A stretch of 42,606 nucleotides of DNA, from positions 123,147 to 165,752 of the forward strand of contig NZ_PNXQ01000011.1 of NCBI RefSeq assembly GCF_005217525.1, read 5' to 3'. Position numbers and translations under genes: made by a program. The notes beneath the pieces were generated by a model that saw only the letters and a program-made list of their open reading frames with translations, did not search any database and was not told the DNA's origin. Positions 1-8,299 of this stretch are shown in pieces (the first letter of the stretch is position 1; every line of letters starts with the position of its first letter). The stretch comes from Paenibacillus terrae. Lineage in GTDB: Bacteria > Bacillota > Bacilli > Paenibacillales > Paenibacillaceae.

Positions 1-662
1 GTGGGTCCAACAGGCCCAGCGGCTCCGATAGGCCCGGCAGCACCAACAGGCCCGGCAGCACCAACAGGTCCAACAGGCCCCACAGCTCCTTGTGGTCCGG
101 CAGCACCCACCGGCCCTGGTCCACCGACAGGTCCTGGAGCACCGCCCGGACCAGCAGGTCCAGCAGGCCCAGCAGGTCCAGCAGGTCCAGCGGGCCCTTG
201 TGGACCGGGGGTTCCTGCCGTGCCACCCAACGCAATACTGATAGCCGTTTCGGCGCTTCTGATTGCACTGATCAAACTGTCTTTAAGAGCAGGATCAAGG
301 GGTTCCTGCAAAATAATAGACAATAAGACCTCCAACAGTTGTTGCAGTGTCGTTCCAACACCGATCGGGGAGAAAGGAGTGGCTTCCGACGCTACGATAG
401 CCAGTTCCAACGCCGCTAATAAATCTGTCTTGACTGAGCCTCTAAGTCTCAATTTATTCGAGAGAGCTAATAACCGATGTAAAATCTGATGCAATGAAGT
501 TATATTAGCCGCAGACGGGTGCGCGAAAACGAGCGGGATGATGGCGACTAATTCCTTAATCAGTTTGAGAAGTTCTTCCGTTTCTCTGCTAATTTTAGGT
601 GGTTTGCAGTCCTCGTCTTTTTTTGAAGCCCCACTGAACCTGAACGGTTTTCTGTGTTTCAT
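1..662 (-). CDS. Collagen-like repeat protein with helical preface domain (3' end cut by window)
   Basis: Translating the minus strand from an ATG at 662 gives 220 codons with no stop before the window edge. An AAGGAGGAG site lies 9 bases upstream. Residues 1-25 are basic and polar. Residues 26-145 are a Leu/Ile-rich, apparently helical region resembling the preface domain that precedes collagen-like repeats in Bacillus and Paenibacillus proteins. From about residue 150 there are about 23 Gly-X-Y triplets ([12 protein letters not shown]). There is no signal peptide, which fits spore-surface or exosporium filament proteins assembled from the mother cell; that role is inferred from the family. 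The Gly-X-Y coding is nearly self-complementary, so the plus strand is also open and looks collagen-like. The start context and the folded-looking N-terminus favour the minus strand. The C-terminal domain is outside the window. Confidence 0.85.
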   Translation of the reverse strand, partial: MKHRKPFRFSGASKKDEDCKPPKISRETEELLKLIKELVAIIPLVFAHPSAANITSLHQILHRLLALSNKLRLRGSVKTDLLAALELAIVASEATPFSPIGVGTTLQQLLEVLLSIILQEPLDPALKDSLISAIRSAETAISIALGGTAGTPGPQGPAGPAGPAGPAGPAGPGGAPGPVGGPGPVGAAGPQGAVGPVGPVGAAGPVGAAGPIGAAGPVGP

Positions 663-741
663 GTTCAAATATCTCCTCCTTCACATTTCTCCCTACTGTA
701 GAGGTGACAGGTGGATCATCGCCCCGCTTCGCAGATATAAC

Positions 742-770
742 AGTATATTTTCTGAAGCGAAAAGGGTGAA
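742..770 (-). promoter_or_regulatory. Candidate promoter of the collagen-like gene
   Basis: On the minus strand a TTCACC box (765-770) and a TATACT box (742-747) are separated by 17 bases. This gives a leader of about 75 bases before the ATG at 662. The spacing fits a sigma-A promoter, but the -35 box is weak. A sporulation sigma factor would be expected for an exosporium gene, and I see no convincing sigma-K or sigma-E boxes. Confidence 0.35.
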
Positions 771-811
771 TCACCATACAACAATTATTATTGGAGGCTT
801 GTACATAAGCT

Positions 812-1729
812 TTAATATCGATTTTCTGTATTTCCAAACCGGGCTTCCAACTTGTAACGCTGTATAAAATATTCGTTAATTGCGGAACGCGAGCTGTTAG
901 CCGATCTGATCCAACCAAAATGAACAGGCTGCTGTGCAAAGCGCTCGATTTCCAGTAGATGAACGGATTGGCCTCGCTCCATGGTCGCCTTTTGAAAGGA
1001 ATAGTCGTGACCTATTGAAATAGCAAGTCCCTCTAATATTGCGCTCTGAATTGCACTATCCGAGTTCGTCTTGAACAAAATATTCACGTCACCAAACTGT
1101 TCGGTAAAGTCTCTGATAAACATATTGATATAGTCATCCTTATATAAAACAAAGGAATAGGCTCTCATTTCCTCAGGGGTAATAGATTTCTGTGAAGCCA
1201 GCGGAGAGTTCCTTCCGACAACAACCATCATTTTGCCTTGGTAGAGGGTATCGAAGGGCAGAGCCTCCTGCTGTAGTAAATCCTCGGGAAGAGCGATCAT
1301 GCCCAGATCAATTTTACCTTGCCGCACCAGTTGAAGGGTCTTTAGAGAGCCTTGTTCCGTGACCTCAATGTGAACTTCCGGATGCTCCTCTTTTAGCGAG
1401 ACAATAACGTTGACCAGTGTCGCCATTTCCGCAGGCATAGTGCCCAAACGCAGTAAACCACTTAAGGCGTGCTTGCGGTTTTCTGATTCCAGCAGCATTT
1501 CTTGAATGATTTTTGTTGCTTCAAAAGCTTTCTTAATGAATAGCTGGCCTTCTTCCGTGGAGGTTGTACCGGATCTTGAACGGATGAACAGCTTGAGTCC
1601 AAGTTCTTTTTCGAGAGCGGTTATGGCCTGACTGATGGCGGATTGAGACACATGCAGACGTAGGGCTGCCTCGGAGAGTGATTTTACTTTATCGACCTCT
1701 ACAACATAAGTTAATTGTTCCAAGTTCAA
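812..1729 (-). CDS. LysR-family transcriptional regulator
   Basis: This is a DNA-binding regulator of about 305 residues, the usual LysR length. The N-terminal winged helix-turn-helix runs over the first 60 residues and contains the family pattern SLSEAALRLHVSQSAISQ. The remainder is a periplasmic-binding-like effector domain (LLRLGTMPAE, then GKIDLGMIAL). The reading frame extends to a GTG at 1741, but the TTG at 1729 gives the canonical start MNLEQLTY and sits 7 bases behind GGGGTGA, so I prefer 1729. It is divergent from the butanediol dehydrogenase gene with about 115 bases between them, the classic arrangement for a LysR protein controlling its neighbour. The inducer is not evident. An AlsR-like link to acetoin or butanediol is plausible from context only. 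Confidence 0.88.
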   Translation of the reverse strand: MNLEQLTYVVEVDKVKSLSEAALRLHVSQSAISQAITALEKELGLKLFIRSRSGTTSTEEGQLFIKKAFEATKIIQEMLLESENRKHALSGLLRLGTMPAEMATLVNVIVSLKEEHPEVHIEVTEQGSLKTLQLVRQGKIDLGMIALPEDLLQQEALPFDTLYQGKMMVVVGRNSPLASQKSITPEEMRAYSFVLYKDDYINMFIRDFTEQFGDVNILFKTNSDSAIQSAILEGLAISIGHDYSFQKATMERGQSVHLLEIERFAQQPVHFGWIRSANSSRSAINEYFIQRYKLEARFGNTENRY

Positions 1730-1759
1730 AACAACATTCACCCCACATATAAGTGTTAC

Positions 1760-1793
1760 TTAATTAAAAGTAATTATAATTAATTTTAATTAA
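1760..1793. promoter_or_regulatory. AT-rich dyad between lysR and bdhA, candidate LysR operator
   Basis: TTAATTAAAA (1760-1769) and its exact reverse complement TTTTAATTAA (1784-1793) flank a 14-base AT-only or nearly AT-only centre. A second small dyad, CTTCT-ca-AGAAG, follows at 1794-1805. LysR proteins bind interrupted dyads in the shared divergent promoter region, so this is the best operator candidate. AT richness alone could produce such a palindrome by chance. Confidence 0.45.
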
Positions 1794-1830
1794 CTTCTCA
1801 AGAAGAGTAAAATAACAATGACATAAAATT

Positions 1831-1844
1831 TGAAAGCGCTTAAA
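1831..1844 (+). promoter_or_regulatory. Candidate CcpA cre site overlapping the bdhA ribosome binding site
   Basis: TGAAAGCGCTTAAA matches the consensus TGWAANCGNTNWCA at every constrained position except one (A for C at position 13). It runs into the AAAGGAG ribosome binding site of bdhA at 1842-1848. A cre here would let CcpA act as a roadblock during growth on preferred sugars. The match is by eye and its frequency in this genome was not tested. Confidence 0.4.
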
Positions 1845-1855
1845 GGAGTGACATC

Positions 1856-2902
1856 ATGAAAGCAGCCGTAATTTATGGAACCAAGGATGTACGTGTTGAA
1901 GAGGTCCAAGAGCCTGGCATACAGCCTGGCAAGGTCAAGGTCAAAGTTGAATGGGCCGGAATTTGTGGAAGTGATCTCCATGCGTATCATCACGGGGTAG
2001 GTGTATCTGAAACACCACATCCACTTACCAAGCGCGGACTTCCACTGGTGCTGGGGCACGAATTTGCTGGAGTGGTTACTGAGGTGGGAGAAGGCGTAGC
2101 CCATCTTTTACCCGGAGATCGGGTGGCGGTTGAGCCGATTGTGTACTCACAGGATGATTATTATGTACAGCAAGGGAAGTATAACCTGGCAAATAATTTC
2201 GGATTTCTAGGTCTTCAAGGTGACGGAGGCTTTGCTGAGTTCGCTCTGGTTGAAGCGCATCAGGCGCATAAGCTTCCTGACTCCGTGTCTCTTGAGGAAG
2301 GAGCCCTTATTGAGCCAACTGCTGTAGCAGTTCATGCCGTTCGGGAAAGTCAGTTGAAGATCGGGAATAGCGTGGTTGTCTTTGGAGCCGGCCCCATCGG
2401 TATTCTAACGATTATTGCCGCCAAATCGGCGGGTGCTGCGGAAATTATAGCCGTGGATATTTCCTCGGAAAGACTGGAGAAGGCTCTTGAGGTAGGGGCA
2501 ACCGTTGTGATTAACAGTGCCAATGAAGATGTGACTGCCCAAATACTCTCCTTGCATGAATACGGGGTTGATATTGCTTATGAAGCGGCAGGCGTACAGG
2601 CTACGTTTACGAGCGGGTTGGAGGTGCTGAAAAAAGGAGGACAATTGGTCGTTGTCGCAGCATACGCGAAACCGGTGACTTTGGATGTGAACAGCATCCT
2701 GATCAAAGAAGTATCCATTCGAACCTCAATCGCCTATCGGCATATCTTCCCTGAAGTCATTGCTATGATTGCGGCAGGCAGACTGGATATTAAGAAGGTC
2801 ATTACTCAAAAAATAACGCTGGATCGTATCGTAGAGGATGGTTTGGAGCTTTTAATTTCAGACAAGCGTCAATCTAAAATCTTAATTGATACGCAAGGTT
2901 AG
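1856..2902 (+). CDS. bdhA: (R,R)-butanediol dehydrogenase / zinc-type medium-chain alcohol dehydrogenase
   Basis: This 348-residue enzyme belongs to the zinc medium-chain dehydrogenase family. It probably interconverts acetoin and 2,3-butanediol with NAD(H). The catalytic zinc region is visible as AGICGSDLHAYHH (Cys37) and GHEFAGVV (near residue 68), and the Rossmann nucleotide site as VVVFGAGPIGILT (about 173-185). The loop that in many relatives carries four structural-zinc cysteines has none here (EPIVYSQDDYYVQQGKYNL). As I recall, Bacillus subtilis BdhA lacks them too and also shares the adjacent GFLGL pattern, which supports the BdhA subgroup over sorbitol or threonine dehydrogenase. An AAAGGAG site precedes the ATG by 7 bases. 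LysR is divergent upstream and a strong hairpin follows. Confidence 0.85.
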   Translation: MKAAVIYGTKDVRVEEVQEPGIQPGKVKVKVEWAGICGSDLHAYHHGVGVSETPHPLTKRGLPLVLGHEFAGVVTEVGEGVAHLLPGDRVAVEPIVYSQDDYYVQQGKYNLANNFGFLGLQGDGGFAEFALVEAHQAHKLPDSVSLEEGALIEPTAVAVHAVRESQLKIGNSVVVFGAGPIGILTIIAAKSAGAAEIIAVDISSERLEKALEVGATVVINSANEDVTAQILSLHEYGVDIAYEAAGVQATFTSGLEVLKKGGQLVVVAAYAKPVTLDVNSILIKEVSIRTSIAYRHIFPEVIAMIAAGRLDIKKVITQKITLDRIVEDGLELLISDKRQSKILIDTQG

Positions 2903-2917
2903 TCCATATCATTCACA

Positions 2918-2960
2918 AATACAGCGCGGTCTCCGAATAACTCGGAAACCGCGCTGTATT
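2918..2960. terminator. Bidirectional terminator hairpin between bdhA and the SLH gene
   Basis: AATACAGCGCGGT (2918-2930) pairs perfectly with ACCGCGCTGTATT (2948-2960), and the loop contains a further TCCGA/TCGGA stem. The two flanking genes converge on it. The U-tract is short on both sides, so efficiency is uncertain, but the stem is very strong. Confidence 0.7.
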
Positions 2961-2997
2961 GGTTTATAATCCATTAATCTATATAACTTAGTCAGTC

Positions 2998-5900
2998 TTA
3001 TTTGAAAATACGTTCCAGCAGTTCAGCCATTTCACCTCGGCTGATAGCTGCTTTGGGTTGGAGCGTTCCATCAGGATAGCCGCTGATCCATCCGGAGGAT
3101 ACGGCTTTTTCCAAGGCTGCGGAAGCCCATGCAGCGATCTGCTGTTTATCCTTATAGGATTGCAAGGTGACCGCGCTTGTGGTGGCAGATGCCTTATCCG
3201 CCATCGCATGTGACAATATCACCATCGCCTGTTCACGAGTAAGACTCTCATCGGGGCTGAATGTCTGAGTAGTTATGCCTTCGATCCATCCCTGACGATG
3301 AGCGGCTTCCACGGTGGATGCAGCCCAGTGCCCTTTCATATCTGTAAATGAGGTAGGCACACTCTCATCTCCATTGGTCCCCAACGCTCGGGTCAGTATG
3401 GATACAAATTCTGCGCGGCTTACTGCACGCTCCGGACGCATCTTGCCATCTTTGTAGCCTTGTAGCCAGCCTTTGTCTGCCAGCGATTGCAAGGATTTCG
3501 CCGCCCAATGGCCTTGGATATCCGACCATACCGTAGCTGCACCTTGCGAATCCGCTGAATTTGTTGTGCCGTCCTGCACGTTTGTATTATCGGATGGAGA
3601 TTTTGTATGGGTAGAAACTGCAATCGCAAAGGTACTAAACCGGGTCGTATCGAAGCCCACAGCCGACAGGTTCCCTTTTGAATCCCTCACAGCCGTACCT
3701 TTTAGAATCTCCTGCTCTCCATTGTCATGAATAACGAGAATAGAAAACTGGGGTTCCTTGCCCTGCAATTCACGGATGGACTCGGCATCCAGCGGCAGAA
3801 CGATGTGCGATGTACTACCTGTAACGTTAGCCTTGATTTCCACAGCCGTGCCAATCAGTTTCAGGCTGGATTGTTGTCCGGCCCAATCGCGGATCTGCTG
3901 TGTACGCTGTGCATCTGCCCGTTGGAATGACAATGCAACGTCCTGCTGACCCGAGAACATACGGGTTAAGGCATCACTGGATAGCATCAGTGTTCCATAT
4001 TGGGATATGACTGCGGCCCCGACTTTATCCCATGTATTCAGCGAAGAATAGGGAAGAACAACACGGCTGGTATCCTTTTCCTGTTCCAGATGAATATCCG
4101 CGTAAGCCTTGCCTTCCAGGCGGGCCTGAGTGATTTGTCCATCCAGAAATGCCGAAGAAGGAGTAAAGATGATGATGGCTTTTCCCTGTTCAGAAAATCC
4201 GGGTTGCAGTTGTATAAGAGAGTTGTTGTAGTCTTCGTCTTGGTCTTTTTTATTAGAATTGCCCGTGTCTACAATGACCTTAGCAGGAACGGTTACTTCG
4301 ATCTGTTGTGTCAGGGCGTGAGAACCGTCGCTTACCTTGGTGACCTCCAGTATTACAGCAACCGTCGTTTGGGTTGCTGCTGGGAAGATAGCTCCATCTG
4401 TACGGATAATATCCGGCTGGCTACTACTGCTGATGATCAGGCGGAAGCCCTCGGGTACAGCAGGCAGCTTGAGCAGGGTATCATTTGCAGCAGGCGTTGT
4501 TAGGCTTGAGATGGAATCGGCTACACGTTGGGCAGTCAGTCCTTGGGCATACACCAATCTGGAAGGAGCGCTCTCCATGCCATTCACGATCTGTAGCACG
4601 TAATAGCTGATTCCCTCAGGAACAGGCGTAAATATATATTTCCCTTCTCCCGAAGCGGTCCCTTCGGCAATAAGCTCCTGCTGGGCATTGTACAGCTCAA
4701 GCCGTGCGCCCGGCCAAGCACCTGTAACGATCACCGAGGCGGTAGCGTCATTGCCTGCTGCGGCTTCAATAGCACGGGGCAGCACGTTTATGTGGCGTTC
4801 GGCTGGCTCAGCAGACCAACTTGAATTATCACTATAAGCATAGTTCAATACGTATACACTGGGCGTATTCGTATCCACGTTGCCGATACCTGTTAGTTCA
4901 GGTACCAGAACATTACCGTACACGCTGTCCAGCACGCTGGCTCCCGGATCGGTGAAGCTGCTGCCAGCTTCCAGAATGATCGGGTTGTTGCCGTTCAAAC
5001 GTACATAGGGTGTATTCGGCAACGCCTTTAATACCGTGATCATGAATGATCTTTGTACGGAGGCTGAACCTTTGGATATAGTGGCCTTTAATTGTACATT
5101 CACATCACCGTCTATAAACTTCGGCCGATTTACTTGACCCGTACTGCTGAGAACGTCCGGTTGATCCGAGGACCAATCAATACGTGTGTCAAATGCTCCT
5201 GTATTGGGCAGAGTGATGGAATCCTTAATCCCCTGCGGGTAATCCAGTTTCAGGGTATTTGCTGCCAAATTCACTGCTTCATCAGCACTTACGGGCAGTG
5301 CGGGCACGAGCAGGCTGAATGTTTTTCGAAGTTCAACTCCGCCTCTTGTCAGAACAGCTTCCAGTGTAATGGGTTGATCGCCCTGTACATAGCTCGGGAA
5401 CGTGACCTGACCGTTGTGATCCAGGAACTCGGGGTGATTCGAAGTCCATGACACCTGAACGCCGTTCAAGCCTTCTTTCGGCAAATATACGTCCCCGGTT
5501 ACGGTGGTTACGGGTACATCAAGTGCCGCGTAAGCCGCGTTTACAGCTTCAATATCGTTCATCGGCAGACTGAGCACGTGTGCAGTGAAATTTTTTGTTT
5601 TCGTTAAGCCTTCGAGACGCAGGACAGCCGTCAGGGTAACATCTGTATTTCCATCAATATAGGAGGGTCTGCTAAGTGTTCCATCGGGTGCAATAACAAG
5701 CGGGTTAGCAGAGGACCATTCGATCTGGACGCCACCATAGCCGGATAATGGGAGAGAGACGTTTTCTTGCACTGCGGACAAATTGCCCAAGGATAGGCTA
5801 TCTGCTGCCTGGTCCAGTGTGTCCTGGGCATTTACCTTCAATACAGTAACCTCAAAGGTTTGAGTATCCGAAGCGGTTCCCTTAGTAATCGTCGCGGTCA

Positions 5901-6909
5901 GTTTTACTTTCCGGTCGCCCAGATCGTAGCGCGGGCGTGTGACAGTCCCCTCATTGGTGATAATATCCGGGGTATCCGAACTCCAACTCACCGTTGTATC
6001 GTTCAATCCAGTCAGTGGGAGTGTCAGCCGTTGTGATACCGCAGCAGCCGAATCTCCTGATGCAAAGCCAGGAGCCAGTGCAGCTTTGGCCTGTGCAACA
6101 TATTCCGCATCGGTCACCATATTCACTGTGACCTCTACGGGAGTACTATTGCCCTGAACGTTCACAGCCTGAAGGCTGTAAAGAGCCGCACCGGAAGGTA
6201 ACGACGAAGCATCTGTGAATTGGGTTAATGGCCCTGTATACAGGGTAACGTTATTTCTGATGACCTTGTATGAAGTTGCGTAAGGAACGGCATCCCAGCT
6301 CAATTCCACCGCATTTCCTTTTTGGGTTCCTGTAAAATGACCTGGAGCCTGTGGAACGGGCAATCGTTCCCCATAAGCCTCAAATTCCATGACAGAAGCC
6401 CACTGGTTGTTTCTCGCATTTCCTTGATCAATATATAAGCGCAAGTATCGTGCAGTCACCGGGGAAATGCTTCGGCTATAACGAGCGTTAGCGTTATTTT
6501 GAACAGTATCGGAAGTAACCCAATTCGTTCCATCACTGCTCGTTTGCAATCGGAAACTGTAAGGGTCGCGCTGATCCTGCCATCCATTCATGATTCCCAT
6601 CCCTGCTACACCGTAGCGATCCACGATATACCAGTCTCCCAGATTTACCTGAATCCATTTTTCACCGTTGCTGGCTTGATACCAGCGGCTTGTCGGCTCA
6701 TAGGAGCCGTCCACTGCTCTGGCGGGTTCATAGGGCTGGCTGTAGCCGCTTGATGTTACGGGTTTGTTAAGCACTACATTTTCCGTACCAGCAGCACGGG
6801 CTTCATCCGTCCCTATAAGCAGAACCGCACCGCCGATAATGGGCAGCAGTGGAATCAGCAAACGATAGGGTTTTATTTTGTTGCGTGTGAAGTTATTGCC
6901 TTCGAGCAC
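2998..6909 (-). CDS. S-layer-anchored multidomain surface protein (discoidin, Ig-like repeats, three SLH domains)
   Basis: This is a 1303-residue exported protein starting at GTG with AGAGGTGA upstream. A basic N-terminus and hydrophobic segment (about 13-38, ending AARA) form the signal. Residues about 45-180 look like an F5/8 type C (discoidin) carbohydrate-binding domain (NKPVTSSGY, RAVDGS, ARYLRLY). A fibronectin III-like domain follows (about 190-265). Then come four Ig-like repeats with the pattern W-S-S/T-x-x-P and a later RP or FP turn, matching the atrophied bacterial Ig family, and a DUF5011-like Ig domain (ILEAGSSFTDPGA). The last 180 residues hold three SLH domains (GHWAAKSLQSLADKGWLQGY; GHWAASTVEAAHRQGWIEGI; AAWASAALEKAVSSGWISGY) that bind pyruvylated cell-wall polymer. 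No catalytic domain was recognised, so a binding or adhesin role is most likely. Confidence 0.9.
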   Translation of the reverse strand: MLEGNNFTRNKIKPYRLLIPLLPIIGGAVLLIGTDEARAAGTENVVLNKPVTSSGYSQPYEPARAVDGSYEPTSRWYQASNGEKWIQVNLGDWYIVDRYGVAGMGIMNGWQDQRDPYSFRLQTSSDGTNWVTSDTVQNNANARYSRSISPVTARYLRLYIDQGNARNNQWASVMEFEAYGERLPVPQAPGHFTGTQKGNAVELSWDAVPYATSYKVIRNNVTLYTGPLTQFTDASSLPSGAALYSLQAVNVQGNSTPVEVTVNMVTDAEYVAQAKAALAPGFASGDSAAAVSQRLTLPLTGLNDTTVSWSSDTPDIITNEGTVTRPRYDLGDRKVKLTATITKGTASDTQTFEVTVLKVNAQDTLDQAADSLSLGNLSAVQENVSLPLSGYGGVQIEWSSANPLVIAPDGTLSRPSYIDGNTDVTLTAVLRLEGLTKTKNFTAHVLSLPMNDIEAVNAAYAALDVPVTTVTGDVYLPKEGLNGVQVSWTSNHPEFLDHNGQVTFPSYVQGDQPITLEAVLTRGGVELRKTFSLLVPALPVSADEAVNLAANTLKLDYPQGIKDSITLPNTGAFDTRIDWSSDQPDVLSSTGQVNRPKFIDGDVNVQLKATISKGSASVQRSFMITVLKALPNTPYVRLNGNNPIILEAGSSFTDPGASVLDSVYGNVLVPELTGIGNVDTNTPSVYVLNYAYSDNSSWSAEPAERHINVLPRAIEAAAGNDATASVIVTGAWPGARLELYNAQQELIAEGTASGEGKYIFTPVPEGISYYVLQIVNGMESAPSRLVYAQGLTAQRVADSISSLTTPAANDTLLKLPAVPEGFRLIISSSSQPDIIRTDGAIFPAATQTTVAVILEVTKVSDGSHALTQQIEVTVPAKVIVDTGNSNKKDQDEDYNNSLIQLQPGFSEQGKAIIIFTPSSAFLDGQITQARLEGKAYADIHLEQEKDTSRVVLPYSSLNTWDKVGAAVISQYGTLMLSSDALTRMFSGQQDVALSFQRADAQRTQQIRDWAGQQSSLKLIGTAVEIKANVTGSTSHIVLPLDAESIRELQGKEPQFSILVIHDNGEQEILKGTAVRDSKGNLSAVGFDTTRFSTFAIAVSTHTKSPSDNTNVQDGTTNSADSQGAATVWSDIQGHWAAKSLQSLADKGWLQGYKDGKMRPERAVSRAEFVSILTRALGTNGDESVPTSFTDMKGHWAASTVEAAHRQGWIEGITTQTFSPDESLTREQAMVILSHAMADKASATTSAVTLQSYKDKQQIAAWASAALEKAVSSGWISGYPDGTLQPKAAISRGEMAELLERIFK

Positions 6910-6956
6910 GCGATCACCTCTTCTTTAGAAAAATAGCATAGCGTTTTGCACACTCA

Positions 6957-7298
6957 TTAGTCACGAGGCGGGTATGCGCCCTGAGTTGCGATGTAGTAGT
7001 TCACGTTCGGCATTGGAGAAGCCCCGCGCAGGTCAGGTAAAGCAAAGGTGCTTACTCCATCGCCACCAAAATTAGTGCCCAGCAGAGAGAATAATGCCGT
7101 ATTTTGCGAAATGCTCAAGATCTGCCCTTCGCATTTTAACCATCCCCTGGGAGCGAAAGTGTAAGGATACATCGTAATTTCTCCGAGGTAAGGCATATCT
7201 GCTGCTTGTGCCTGCTTGGGACTTACCGCCGTTCCTCCTACCAAAATGACCGCTAACAAACTCAACACAGCGGCTTTCTTCCAAAGATGATTCTTCAT
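6957..7298 (-). CDS. Secreted phage tail-collar-domain protein
   Basis: This 113-residue protein carries a signal peptide (MKNHLWKKAAVLSLLAVILV, cleavage near AQAA/D at about 33). A tail-collar domain of the microcystin-dependent-protein type follows, seen as YLGEITMYPYTFAPRGWLKC, then LFSLLGTNFGGDG and FALPDLRG. Phage relatives sit at the tail tip, but the signal peptide indicates export through Sec. It ends soon after the collar core, so it lacks the C-terminal part seen in longer family members. It lies 47 bases upstream of the SLH protein on the same strand and is probably co-transcribed. AAGGGG and AGGT precede the ATG. What the exported collar fold does is not established. Confidence 0.75.
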   Translation of the reverse strand: MKNHLWKKAAVLSLLAVILVGGTAVSPKQAQAADMPYLGEITMYPYTFAPRGWLKCEGQILSISQNTALFSLLGTNFGGDGVSTFALPDLRGASPMPNVNYYIATQGAYPPRD

Positions 7299-7610
7299 AC
7301 CTACAACCCCTTTTTAGATTCGAATAATGGACAAAAAATTCAACGAATTTGTGACGCTAGTCATGGAATGAAATGATACTATCATGGATTTGGGCTTTTT
7401 ACATCGCTAGACACCTATCAAATAAACCATTTTATTCCTTTTATTAGGCAAGAATTTTATTCCACCAAGTAAGTATTCCTTGAAGGAATATCCCTTGTTA
7501 TGTCTCGAATGTGTATCTGATGGTGGGAAAGCGGATCAATGCTCATGCATTTTTTTTCTAATCCAGGTAAATATATATACAAATCGTATGTATGCGAAGG
7601 GGGAAGGGAC
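7299..7610. promoter_or_regulatory. Non-coding region with a perfect TATTCCTT-G-AAGGAATA palindrome
   Basis: These 312 bases separate two divergent genes and hold no credible ORF. At 7474-7490 there is a perfect 8+1+8 palindrome, TATTCCTTGAAGGAATA. Two related TTTATTCC words lie just upstream (about 7430-7463), so ATTCC occurs three times within 60 bases. This could be a regulator-binding cluster for either gene. No confident -10/-35 pair was found. Confidence 0.35.
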
Positions 7611-7757
7611 ATGTGGCAGGCAATTGTAACTCATATGCCCAAATGGACAGTGTTAGTACAGGCTATCTTTTTGTCTCTTGTATCTTTACTCATCTTGTTG
7701 GCGTTCGACAAATTAAAACGGTGGACGGCAGAGAAAGCAGACGCAAGGAACGAATAG
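7611..7757 (+). CDS. Small single-pass membrane protein preceding the gerA remnant
   Basis: The ATG at 7611 is preceded by AGGGGGAAGGG and opens a 48-residue frame. It has one strongly hydrophobic segment (VLVQAIFLSLVSLLILLAF) followed by a basic tail (DKLKRWTAEKADARNE). The stop at 7755-7757 sits exactly where the GerA-like frame becomes convincing, one frame over. It could be a genuine small protein translationally coupled to the germination gene. It could also be the original N-terminus of one longer protein broken by a frameshift. I do not recognise a family. Confidence 0.4.
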   Translation: MWQAIVTHMPKWTVLVQAIFLSLVSLLILLAFDKLKRWTAEKADARNE

Positions 7758-8299
7758 AGCTGCTTGAAGAACGCGACCGTACAGAGGAAGATGCTCGCGA
7801 TCCTTCTGAAAGCAAAGATCCGAATGTACGTAGGAATGAGGACGAGAGCTATTCTGAGGATTATGAGGCGAATGTAACGAAGATGAGACAAGCCATAGTC
7901 GATATGGCGGATGTTAACGAAAAGTCTATTTTTCTGGATCATTTACAGGCCAGGGTGAGTCTGTTTTGTGTAGATGGCTTAACGGACAGGGCTAGCATGG
8001 ATCAAAATATAATCAAGCCATTATTAGATTGGGGAAACTCAGACCAAGAGGAGGAAATACCGAAAGGCGACGCGCTACGGGATGTGGTTATCCGTCAAGT
8101 CATGCTTGTAGCAGAGACAGAGCATGCACAGGATGTGAAATATTCTTTGCAGAAGGTTTTGTTTGGCTCGATCGTACTCTTGATCGAGGGTACTTCAGGT
8201 GTACTTATTCTGGGTTCATCCAAGGGAAAAACTCGCGGAGTGGAGGAACCATTATCAGAATTGGTATTGCGAGATCCCCGGATTTCTACCCCACTATAG
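7758..8299 (+). pseudogene. Truncated GerA-family spore germination protein (GerAA-like) remnant
   Basis: The frame through 8299 encodes a charged N-terminal region and then features of the GerA family A-subunit. These are an ISLF-like start (SIFLDHLQARVSLFCVDGLTD), a central PLLDW, the membrane-proximal GSIVLLIEGTSGVLILGSS, and R-G-V-E-EPLSELVLRDPR corresponding to the family's R-x-x-x-EP-x-x-E-x-V-x-RGPR motif. Intact members are about 480-550 residues with a C-terminal membrane domain. Here the frame stops eight residues after that motif, so the transmembrane half is gone. No ATG with a good ribosome binding site is in frame; the frame is open back to 7592. No gerB or gerC partner is adjacent. 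It is almost certainly non-functional as a germinant receptor. Confidence 0.7.

Noticed and set aside
121..200. CRISPR or tandem-repeat array in the repetitive first 200 bases
   Set aside because: The repetition is codon-level Gly-X-Y coding with 9-base periodicity and no spacers.
1..489. Plus-strand collagen-like ORF of 162 codons
   Set aside because: It is the mirror of Gly-X-Y coding on the minus strand; it has no visible start signal, and its C-terminal part reads as random sequence opposite a well-formed helical domain with a strong ribosome binding site.
595..939. Minus-strand ORF of 114 codons between the LysR and collagen-like genes
   Set aside because: It overlaps the end of lysR and the start of the collagen-like gene in a different frame and has no recognisable protein features.
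6957..7298. Prophage remnant indicated by the tail-collar domain
   Set aside because: The protein has its own Sec signal peptide and no other phage genes are nearby.
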